Positions 1 to 12,200 of a stretch of 64,000 bases of DNA are shown piece by piece. The stretch's first letter is position 1. Each line of letters starts with the position of its first letter. A program made the position numbers and the translations under genes. The stretch comes from Haliotis asinina (lineage: Eukaryota > Mollusca > Gastropoda > Lepetellida > Haliotidae), in the NCBI RefSeq assembly GCF_037392515.1, contig NC_090290.1, forward strand, positions 37,268,753 to 37,332,752, in the 5' to 3' direction. A model generated the notes under the pieces. That model was not told where the DNA came from. It did not search any database and was given only the letters and a program-made list of their open reading frames with translations.

Positions 1-13
1 GCATGCGTGCATG

Positions 14-178
14 ATACATACATACATACATACATACATACATACATACATACATACATACATACATACATACATACATACATACATACATACATACATA
101 CATACATACATACATACATACATACATACATACATACATACATACATACATACATACATACATACATACATACATACG
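14..178. repeat. (CATA)n microsatellite
   Basis: About forty uninterrupted copies of the tetranucleotide CATA run almost from the window edge to about 80 bases before the first recognisable exon of gene 1. The open frame read through it (His-Thr-Tyr-Ile repeats) comes from the simple repeat and is not protein-coding; the real exon begins at a splice acceptor at 257-258. Confidence 0.97.
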
Positions 179-258
179 CATGCATGAACGTACGCACGCA
201 CCGGAATGTCACCGCCAATCATTCTTGTAATATCAATCCAGGGTTGATTATTTTCCAG

Positions 259-3200
259 ACCTCAGAATTCACGTGGACCTCAGAATTCGAGGGATTGATT
301 CTGTCGTCCTACACATTTGGTTTCCTAGCAACTCCGATACTCGGTGGCTATGTTGCTGGGAAATATGGCGGGAAGATTGTCATCACGGTTTCCCTCGTTG
401 CTGGTTCTATTCTGACAATGGCAACTCCGGTGGCAGCACGAGCATACCCCACGTCTTTGGTGGTTCTTAGGGCTGTCGTGGGGCTGTTTATGGTAAATGT
501 TGTATATAATAGAACTAGGGCTGCAACGATTCACACAGACCTCTATTCGATTTTCGATATTGGACCCTCGATTCGATCAGTTTGGGTTTTATTTTTCATT
601 TAAGTAAAATCAGAATGTTTCATTTCAGTCTCATAGCTTATTACTCATGGCATATCACACTGAAAAATTATTCCAAGATTTGACTAGGAAATCAGGAATG
701 ATAATGATTCAACATTTTCCAAATAAACAGAATATGGTATTTAAACTCAGAACGGCACTTTTCACTTTCTTGACCCCATGTCAAGAGCCATCAACGTTAT
801 TAAAGTAAATATTTCAAAAGTCAAGTATGTGGAAATAAAGATAATTTAAATAGATAAGGTCATTTAAATAGATATTTAAATATGAAATCGAAATTGTGAT
901 GACATCAGTTACAGAAAATTCGATTTTCGATCAATCGAACCGAGCCGTTGCAGTCCTGGTCTAAGTACTGTTCACTTAATCATTGTCTTTCATGATGACA
1001 TTCCAAAGAAATTATCATATGTAAATTATGTTATTTCTTTACGTATGATAATACCCCATTAATGATGCCAGATGAATCTTGAGGCGAATCATTATAGCAA
1101 ATAGATACACGAGAATAAGGTCGCCATGTCGGTGTGAACGTGTGCATGCAACTCAGTTCATTACTTTCCAATGCGACTCGGGAAGATTTCGGTTAGTATT
1201 GATCTTCTCTAACGTATGCTTGTCGTAAGAGGCGATTGACGGGATCGGGTGGTCGGGCTCGCTGACTTGGTTGACACATGTCATAGTATCCCAGTCGTTA
1301 GAACGACGCTCGTGCAGTTAATCGCTGAATTGTCGATTATTTATAGACCGCCACCATATAGCTGGAATATTGTTGAGTGCGGCGTAAAACTAATCGCACT
1401 CATTCACATACAAACACATTTTGTCATCAGCCAGTCTTGCATCTCCTGTGTTTGCCCTAGGGTTCTGTAGATCCGGCCATCCAGTCACTGTGGTCAAAGT
1501 GGGCTCCGAAACACGAAAAGGCGTCCCTCACGTCCTGTGCCTACTCCGGTATGTGATGACACGAGCATGTGCCTACAGCTTGTTAGGCTTGACTTGCGCT
1601 ACACTACCCATGCATAACCCGGGAGGTCAAATGGTACAAACTGCAGGTCGAGTTAACTAAGGTTGCGTCCGTGCGAAACATGCATGCGTAGATTAGTTTC
1701 AGAACTTGCTCTGACGGTTTCTCGACACTGAGATGCCAAACGTCAACATTGTCTCGGCTGCTCGGACATGTTGACAATCAACTGAGAAAGGTGCACCCCT
1801 CCACAGTAATAAATCCAACTAGTTGTGACACGGTCACGCGATTCATTAGTACTCACTTGATAAGGTCAAGCTGAACAAGCTGTACTACCCTGCTGTGTAA
1901 ACATACCCTTGTCCGAATCGTAAAAAAACATACCATTATTGTATATTCCTCTGTTTCCTCTCACCTCATTGGGCATACTTAGTTATATCGCCTTTTCCCT
2001 TGTGCTTGAACATACTCATTTACATATCTGGGACCCGTGAAGGTCCGGGATAGAATAGGCCTTCAGGAACCCATGCTTGCCATAAAAGGCGACTGTGCTT
2101 GTGGTAAGAGGCGACTAACGGGATCGAGTGGTCAGGCTCGCTGACGTGTTCGTCACAAGTCATCGGTTCCCAATTGCACAGATCGATGCTTATACTGTTG
2201 ATCACTGGATTGTCTGGTCCAGACTCAGTTAATTACAGACCACCGCCATATAGGTGGAACACTGCTGAGTGTGGCGTAAAACTAAACTCACTCACTCACA
2301 TATCTGTCTCATGTGCATCAATATAAATACACTGTACCGTCTACTATATCATTATCCACCAGGGGAAGGACCAGCCCTGAAACGTAGTGGGAAATAAATT
2401 AGAAGTTGTCATCCTTAAGATTTGTCCTATATTACTTTTGCACCTGATAACTCGTATAACTGATACGAGAAGTTCTTAAAACCTTTTGGCCTTGTAGCTT
2501 TGAGTTCATTTGCAATTCGCTTCCCCGCAAGTGAGACTTCACTTTTCGAAACAGGTTATTAATTACTGGGCGCCAGAGTGTACTCTTGGATTCCGCGTGA
2601 GTTGTGTCCTCCAGTGTGAGAATATGAACGACAGCTCTGTACTCAGTTCTTGAATCCTCCATGATATCAGTCGGATATCTCTCTTCTAGTTATGGCAGTA
2701 TTCATACTGTTTGTTACGAGGTGTTGAAACTATCACAGGTATCTCATGAATGATCAGTGTATACAATACTACTAACGGCATTGCTGTTTCACAACTTTAG
2801 ATTGTTGATTTTTTGTGTTTGGTTAGAAGTGACTTTTCGGGATATGCAGTTAATAACGGTTTTGTCATGAGCTGCTCTCTGTGCATCATCTGCGCGTTCA
2901 CAATGTTCTTACTCTGCTTCTTTGTTTACTATGAAACCCGAATGTGATTCATTGCATACTTAATGCAGACAGGTATTGCCGTACTGTTGGTTACGCCGAT
3001 ATTAGTACATGCATACTCTATCACTTGACATAACACATAACATGAATGAGTGAGTGAGTTTAGTTTTACACCGCTTTTTGTAATATTCTAGTAATAGCAC
3101 AACATGGCTAACGATCTCTTCAACTACAAGGCTTTCCCACCGCCCCACGAATGAGTGATTCGGAGAATTTAATTATTTTTAGTTTGAGTCTAAAATGTGT

Positions 3201-6200
3201 TAAAATTAGACTGTATATCCCAACAGGTGTTAGTATTGCTGGTATTCTGACATTTTTCATCTCGGGATATCTTGGTGGCGTCTCCCTAGACAACGGATGG
3301 CCTCTCATCTTCTACGTGTTTGGTAAGACGACATTTAGAATTAAAAATATTGAGGACTCATTTATTCGACTTCACAAAAACTCCCCATCATCTAATCAGT
3401 TTCAGATTTCAACAATACTGTAATCTATACATGTTTTTCGAAGCCATACAATATAATCAAGAATCTTTCAGAATTCATCACTTGTATGTATTCTAGACTA
3501 AGTATAATCGCTCTGCTGATCTGAAAACCAAAGTGTTTTAGTTCCTAAAAATATTTTTTCGAGAAACTCAATCTTGAAGGTTAGAACAACAATATTTTCA
3601 AATCTATTCGATCAAAATTCTTTGGAATTGTGCACATACATGTGCTATATCGCAAAGACTTGGAAAAGTATGCTAAAGTTCCTGAAATAAATGAGAAATT
3701 TCCGGATAACAATATATTTGTAATTTGGTTCAGACCCAGAGTGTTCTATGTATCAGAAATGCATCGGAATCGTTATTTAACTATTGTTGTATGGTTATTT
3801 CCCGTACCAGATTGTATCTTAGTCGTTGTAACATGTTTCGGTTTCATAGCCTACGAATTACATTAAATATATCATAAATAGGGGCAATGTTCTTGCATAT
3901 CTATAATGATAATCAGTATCTTCCAGACTGCTCCATCTCCATATCACGTGATCAAACTGGATTTGCTGATTGGTCCATTAACTGCTTAGAACTAAACTGG
4001 AACTAAAAGATTAAACAACGCTTCATATCACCAGAAGTGGATGTAGAACATTCTGATTTTCTGGTGAAGATACGTCCTCTTTGATGTAATAAAAAAATTC
4101 CTTCTGGGCAAATAACTTGTAGCTGTGCATTTACTTTTGTGTAAATAAACCAGCAATAAAGGACACACGTGGAAGTATGTATAAGGGTTAAGGTATCAAC
4201 TACATGCTAAAAAAACACAGATACATTTTTGGCATTTGATTTTTCTCGTTTTGAGAGCTTGGAGTGATATCATTACTGTCACTGACTCCCTCAGGGTTAA
4301 ATGCTTAGGTCTTAAAACTGTGCTTAGACCCTGAACACAAACCTATCCATGTACCATGTCCTATAATAGAAGCAAATAGGTAAAGGTTCAGGGCATATAA
4401 ATATCGAATTTCCCCCCAGCATTTACCTTAGTCTGTCATACATAACTGAGACAAATGTATCTAAGAAAAGCCATGCAAGTGTGGAGCATGTGGCAGATTT
4501 CCACAGCTTTAGGTTCTGAAAATGAAGAAAGTCTCACGGCTCCTTTTCTTTATTGTTTTACTATCAACTTATTTCTGCTAAATATGTTCATTTTTAAAGA
4601 CTAGTTGTTAGTCTACACTAACCTCTCTTAACTGTGATGCCAGTGGGTTGAAAAATCCACAGACCCATGATTTGAACTTTGCTGATGAACAGATTCAGTG
4701 CACGGTGAAGTAACACCCGATTTGTATACCAGATATTTCTATGATACTTCTAACGCCTAGTCTATGAATATGTATAATTTTGATAGTAGCAAACAAACCC
4801 ATATGAACTGAACAGGAGCCCTAGGCATACCAGAGATTCAGAACCTGAGGAAATCTAGACTTGCTTCATTTAGGTCTTTAGCCTTGCAAAGAAGGCTTGG
4901 CAGTTTAGAAAATAATGTGGTTCAGGGACTGTGAGACAGACTCTGGTACTTCTTGTGAATAGTCTCATATACCTCAGTCAGGGTTCATTTAGGTCTTTAG
5001 CCTTGCAAAGAAGGCTTGACAGTTTAGAAAAGATATGTGGTTCAGGGACTGTGAGACAAACTCTGGTACTTCATGTGAATAGTCTCATATACTTCAGTCA
5101 GACTGTACCTTCTATAATCTACAATTACATGGACTAAGTGTTTCAACTGTAGGTGGTTTCACGCTCCTGTGTGTGTTCCCCTGGGTGGGGTTTGTGTCCG
5201 ACTCCCCACGGAACCACCCCCGGATCTCGGAGGCAGAGCTGAAACTGTTCACCAGGGACAGGACTGCTGGGAAGCTAGACAGAAAGGTACGTGACATGTC
5301 CGAAGCATGTAATTTTGTTTTGTGTACTTAGTGAGGAACCACAAATACTTTCGTTACCTGGAAATATTGACTTTCTTTGTGCATGTCTTACCAGTGTTGC
5401 ATCAATTAATTTTGATGTTACTCACTAGAAAACCGTTATCTATAGAAAGCGTCATAAAGCATAATGGTATTGAGTGCGGAATTAAAACAACAAACAAACC
5501 AGCAACAAAAGAGCATTCACCCCCTCCCCTTATTTGTCTACATATTCACCACTGAGAGCTCAATTGATCCCGAGAGCATTTTTCTGCTACCGATCGCGAT
5601 TGAAAACGACTTCTTTGCGACCAATATTTAAATGTTCTGTGTATACTGACAGCAAAAGAAACACAACTTTCAAATAGAAGACATAAACATGAACGCTTAG
5701 TTTTATGAGATTTCATTTTGTCGAAACTTGCGTTTCTTTTGCTGTTAAGTATATATTGGTATATTATGTATTATCAAAGCATTTGATTTTTCATCTTTTA
5801 TATATCACCATCCCAGAGTATCCAATGTAACGTCCAAAGACGTTTATCTCATCGTATATTAAACGTATTAAATAACCTTGCAGATGTCACGGCCGCCGTG
5901 GAGAAAAATATGGACGTCGCGGGCATTTTGGGCGATCCTGGTCGCCCACATTTGCTACTCCTGGGTGACGTCCTGGGTCATGGCGTACCTGCCTAAATAC
6001 ATGAAACAGATACTCAAGTATGATATTGAAGAGGTGATGATACGGGTTGAATCAGAACCAAGTGTCGAACTGCCAAGTCGTCTTGATAAACATAAGTACC
6101 ATCAAAATTTCGTCAGAAAGCTTTGACCTGCACTGTACGATGATCGTAAAATATGGTATATTAGGCATTGCTTGAGATTCGAACCCACACCCTCATAGTC

Positions 6201-9200
6201 AGCACACAAAGTCAGTCGCCTAACCCGCTCATCGAATAAAATCTGTACTTTACTGAGAAAGTGTTATCCCAAACATAACATGCGGTACATTTGACCACTT
6301 TCGTAATGACACTGTGCAGTCATACACTATTATCTTTGCTTAGAGTCTCAGATTGGGCATTATATTTTTAAAAATAATTACATATATTAATATATATGAA
6401 CCATATTTACAGTTGACACTGGCACCAACTTGCTGGGTAGAGATCAAGTCAAGTTTGGTTATACAGAACATGTCCCAATTGCAATTCAAATTATTTTCAG
6501 TCAGTGTACAGGTTGTCAAAGTCCAGAACGTGAAATGCGTCGATTCTGGAGCTTAATATTGCTGCATATTAAATTTTAGTTAAATTGCTATACTGAGTAA
6601 ACTTTTGTTAGGTGAATGGAAAGGGTGTTTTACGATTAAAAAGAACAGTTTTAAAAAGGATGAGGATCACATTACTGTTTACTGCGGAATCGAAGATGAA
6701 TTTGATATTTAAATTCAAATCCAGTTTATCATTTAGCCAGTCTCGAAGTTTCCGTCATATATGGGTAAACTTGCTACAATCATCAAAGAGGTTCGGGTGT
6801 TGTTTCTATGAATGTTGTTTCTGGTCATGTTTTACTGATTTATTAATTACAGCACCATACCTGTGATTGTATGTTGCATTTTAGTCAGTGGGTGAGTGAG
6901 TTCGCACTTACGCCGCTGTTTAGCAATATTCCAGCAATATCACAACGGACCACCATAATGGGCTTTACACACTGTATCCATGTGGGGAATCAAACCCAGG
7001 TCTTCGGTGTGACTAGCGAATGCGTTAACCACTAGGCTACCTCCACCGCCCTTATTTTAAACAGAGAAATGTAATCACTGATGCTGGGTCGTCTGTGCAA
7101 TGGAAAAATGTGTTATAACACGGTATTGCAGGATGGTATACTGTCTTCTGTACCGTTTGCTGGGAGGCTACTGGTCGGCATTGCTTCCGGCTACATATCT
7201 GACTGGGTGCTCGCCATGGGACTTCTGTCTACAGCCAATACAAGGAAGACATTTCAGCTCGTGGGTACGTCACGTCAGTGGCAAGATGTCGTTTGTTATC
7301 TCGTCTTGGAGTATTTCATATGCAATATGGTTAACCTGAGTTTACATAGTTTATTATCACGTAGCTGTTATAACGAATGTACTTGCTGACTGACGTCAGT
7401 GCCAAGATGTTGTCAGTAAAGATCAGATGGACCCGTGAAGGTCCGCGTTAGAATTGATCTTCAGTAACCATCTACTTGTCTTGAGACGTGACTAACGGGA
7501 TCTGGTGATCAGGCTCGCTGACTTGGTTGACACATGTCATCGTATACGTAGTTGCCAGTTACGTAGATCGATGTTCATGCAGCTGATCACTGGATTGTCT
7601 GGTCCAGACTCAATTATTTACAGATCGCCGCCATGTAGCTGAGGTATTGCTGAGTGCGGCGTAAAACTAAACTCACTCACTCCAGATCGGGTGGGCGTTT
7701 TTGTGAAAGCGATATGGATTTTATTTATCATTCATCAGCATGAAGTAGATATGGACGTTTCTTGTTGATAAGATTGTACATGACTTTCAGGATGTATTGG
7801 ATGTGCAGCCTGTACCATTCCCATTGGGTTTCTGGACCACGAGAAACGAACCCTGGCTGTGATTCTGTTAATACTAGGCTTATCCCTACAGAACTGTACG
7901 TCTGTAGCCTTCAGGATCAATCACCTCGATATAGCGCCAAGGTTTGTAGTTCGTATAGTGAGGATGACTAGATGTGTGGTTGAGTCTAGGTTGTTCTCGC
8001 GGAGCGCACAGCGATTTTCTAAAACTACCGGAAGTATTTAGTCTTGGAGAGACAGACGGTTCCTAGTCGCAGTGGTTTGGCTGCTTTGTTAGGAGCTGTC
8101 AATTGGAGCAAATGCTGATTGATGGGATGAATGAGTGAGTTTAGTTTTACACCGCTGTTAACAATATTCCAGCAATGTCACGGCGGGGAACACCAGAAAC
8201 GGCTTTCACACATTGTAACCACGTGGCTAGTGAACGCCTTAATCACTGGGTTACCCAACCGCCCCTTTCTCAAACCAAGATATGTAAACTGACTTCACAC
8301 ATTGTGCTCATGCAGCGAACACATTGAGCAGTAACCAGTAGGCCACGCCATCGCCAGGGGAACAGACTATGTAATGTTGACAGGTAGAAGTGCTGACACA
8401 GTTGACATCAGAAAGACATGTTGACAGTGATAGCAGAAGCAGATATCGAAGACAGACAGACGTGTTGACGTATATAGTTGAAAAAGCGCGTTGAAGAGGC
8501 GTGCTGGCCTCTTTTACATCAACATTCTCAACACTTCTACACCGCTGCTACAACATTTCCACTAAACATTGGGGTAAAAGCAGGAGGAGGAAGAAAAGCG
8601 TGTTTGAGCCGATACTTTGGTGCGTCTTACCAAAACTGTGCAAAAGTCCGATGAGTGGTGTGAGCTTAAGGCAAAATGATCTTGGCCCTTATTCTCAAAA
8701 CGTTCGTAGCCCTAAAAATTCTTAGTTTTGATCGTAGCCAATGTGTTAAGAATGGGCTTAAGAAGTTCGTAGGGCTACGAACGTTTCGGGAAAAGCTAGC
8801 CTGGTTCGGATACATGTCTATGTGAAGGTGTAAGTTGAGGTTACGAGTACTTCCGACGGAATCGATTTAGCACGTTCATTCTTAATGCCTGCAATTAAGA
8901 CATCAATCTCTCAGCTGGTCACTTCCAATATGTGGTGTCTGTTAGAAGTTTGTTCTCGATAAGGTTGCCCGATGAATTAGTAAACATTTTTAAATTAATT
9001 CTTTCCTCTCTTCTATTCCAGGTTTGCTGGTGTGATGATGGGCATAACAGTGACATGCGCAATGGCTGCATCTCTTTCTGCACCGCTCATCTCCTCGTAC
9101 GTGATAAAACAGGTTTGTACAGCCCTTGGTGTCGGATAAAAGTGTTCCTCTGACGGGGCATGATCATTTGTGATCAATCACTGAGTGTCGTGTTAATTCA

Positions 9201-12200
9201 TGTCCCTGTCAGAACCATGATGCTCTCGAGAGAGCGATGCGACATACTATTTCCTGTTTATAGTTATTTTAAAGGCACATTTCACTATTCTCTCATTAAT
9301 ACCAACTATCAGCTCCAAGCAAAGCTACCATATATGTTTTTCCGATAAAAGTAGATATCAAGAAAACTATATGGAATTTAAACAGAATGAATTAATACAA
9401 CGATGCATTTAATCGACTCTTGCGCCCTCTACCGACCGAAAGATATCTCAAGCGAACCCCTCAGAGCACCAATATCCTACAACGCAACATGTGATTGAGA
9501 CCAGTTAGGCAAGTTTGTGTGTGCAGTTTTGGTTACTTTCCACATACGGCAAGTGTTATCTGTTTGGAAGCCGTTTGCCACGAAGTTTCAATTATCGATT
9601 TCAGGCACGTTTTGTAGGAGATAAGGCCTTTATTATATCAACAGGGAGCTAAAGTGAATGCATATGCCCCAATAAATACATTGGAGACAATTGGCGAAAA
9701 ATCGTGGCATGGGGCCTTTAAGAAAGACAGGTAACTTTAAAATCCATCACTTCGTTCGTTGAAAACTATGGATTTGTTTAGCACCAGTCTAGTTTATAAA
9801 TCAAATCTATGCCGTATGGTCAGCGAGCACTCGCCATTCATGTCCCTGATAGACATTCCGTTTCGAAGTTCCACCGGTATTATAGCTATTCCAGGCCCCC
9901 CTAAGTAATTGAAGGAATTACAGCAAATTTGAAGGAATTGCATCTCAAATGTAAACAAACGCAGCCCACTCGCGAAACAATTGCAGCGATATCGGTAATT
10001 TAGCGGTAATAACAGAAATACATCGGCCCTATCGGAAGCAATGTCGGTAATACTGGAAACATGATCGGCCATCTTCGGAGATTTTTCAGTCGCGAGCGGA
10101 AACTCACGCAGCAAAACATGGCGTCGTTGGAAGAAGCACCCGTCTCGGTGAGATTTGTTTTTAGTTTCTACTATTACATTTTTATACTTATCCATCTTTG
10201 ACCACCCGTGTTGAATGCGTTTAGGTATGAGGTGTTGTCGGGGCAATAGCTTATGTTTTTAGGAAAAGATAGTCACTCTAGGAGAGCGTCACAAGTCATG
10301 CCCCTGTAGTTTGTTTACATCTGAACATCGAAGTCGTGCCGATGATTACGAACGTGCGCCAGATATAACATCATTTTTTTTGTAAAATGTTTTTAAATTT
10401 GTCAATTGCACTTCGTAGCAAGAAAGATTATGGCTCATAAACTTCTTCATGGCGCACGTTCATGATGTTCGTAATCATCGGCACGACTTCGATGTTCAGA
10501 TGTAAACAATCTCCAGGGGCATGACTTGTGACACTCTTCTGCAGTGACAATCTTTTCCTAAAAACATAAGCTATTGTCCCGACAACACCTCATACCTAAA
10601 CGCATTCAACACGGGTGGTCAAAGATGGATAAGTATGAAAATGTAATAGTAGGAACTAAAAACAAATTTCACCGAGACGGGTGCTTCTTCCAACGACGCC
10701 ATGTTTTGCTGCGTGAGTTTCCGCTCGCGACTGAAAAATCTCCGAAGATGGCCGATCGTGTTTCCAGTATTACCGACATTGCTTCCGATAGGGCCGATGT
10801 GTTTCTGTTATTACCGCTAAACTACCGATATCGCTGCAATTGTTTCGCGAGTGGGCTGCGTTTGTTTACATTTGAGATGCAATTCCTTCAAATTTGCTGT
10901 AATTCCTTCTATTACTTAGGGGGGCCTGTATTCGCCGGTCTGTTATCACTCATTTAATAAAACTAGCTTGGCAACTGAATTTGAATCCGTATTAGCTGCG
11001 CAATCTCTCCTTCTGTGAAGTCACTGGGCAGAATTATGACCTCAATTTGTCTTCTTACGTGGACGCTGACACCTGACTATACAGATCCTGTTTCTTTCGT
11101 GGACGCTGGCACCTGACTATACAGATCCAGTTTCTTACGTGGACGCTGGCACCTGACTATACAGATCCAGTTTCTTACGTGGAAGCTGACACCTGACTAT
11201 ACAGATCCAGTTTCTTACGTGGACGCTGACACCTGACTTTGTAGATCCAGTTTCTTACGTGGACGCTGACACCTGACTATACAGATCCAGTTTCTATGTA
11301 GAGACAACTGTCAAAAACAAAGCTATTTTCCACACAAAGACCAAGGGGTTAACTTACATTCATGCTTAGTTTCCATGCCAAAGCAAGGGAGATAACTGGT
11401 GATAAAAGTCTAGTTTCCTGGCTTATCAAATAATGACGCAACGTTTAAGGTAGATGTTGATTGGACTAACGAGATTTTATACAGTCAAAAAAGCGATCGA
11501 GTGATCCGGTTCGTAAACAACATGGCAACTGTTGTACAAATTTCCGTCACTTGCAGGCTTTGCAAAACATAACAAAATATTATATGCCGCCATCACCACG
11601 ACACGTATTAACCCAACTGTTTCATTCGTCACCTGATGCACTTGGAGAGTTGTGTGATCATATGTAAGGTGAGACTGTACATGAGTCCAATTAAATGTCA
11701 AACAGCATGCATTAAGACGCTGTTTCCATGTCCAAATGCGGGAGGGCTTCATCCATCGGGTACAAGAGTCATCCTTTCCAGCGTCATTTTAACAGTCACG
11801 CCCGTGAAGATCCAGGTTAGAACTGATACTCAGTAGCCCATGCTTGTCGTAAGAGGCGACTAATGGGATCGGGTGGTCAGGCTCGTTGACTGGGTTGATA
11901 AATGTCATCGTATCCAGCTGTTGATCACAGGATTGTCTGGTCCAGGCTGGATTGTTTACAGACCTCCGCCATATAGCTGGAAGATTGATGAATGCTGTGT
12001 AAAAATAAACTCACTCACTCACTTTACAGGTCACAGTGACTTTCTAGGTCAGTGTGGAAAATGGGAGTAATCATTATGCGCGTTGCTGAATGGCGGTGTG
12101 TACGACAGGAAATGACTCTTGATTACCCATCGACAGGCAGTGCGTCGACGTCAAGTGAAAGATATATAGAGATACCACTAACAAAAAATCCCAAACAAAC

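Noticed and set aside
7-603. 198-codon frame with His-Thr-Tyr-Ile repeats at its start
   Set aside because: Its first half is the CATA microsatellite and its end runs past a splice donor; only 259-492 is a real exon.
9794-10957. Two similar frames of 150 and 127 codons on opposite strands
   Set aside because: They are mirror images in the two arms of the fold-back element; neither has a recognised domain.
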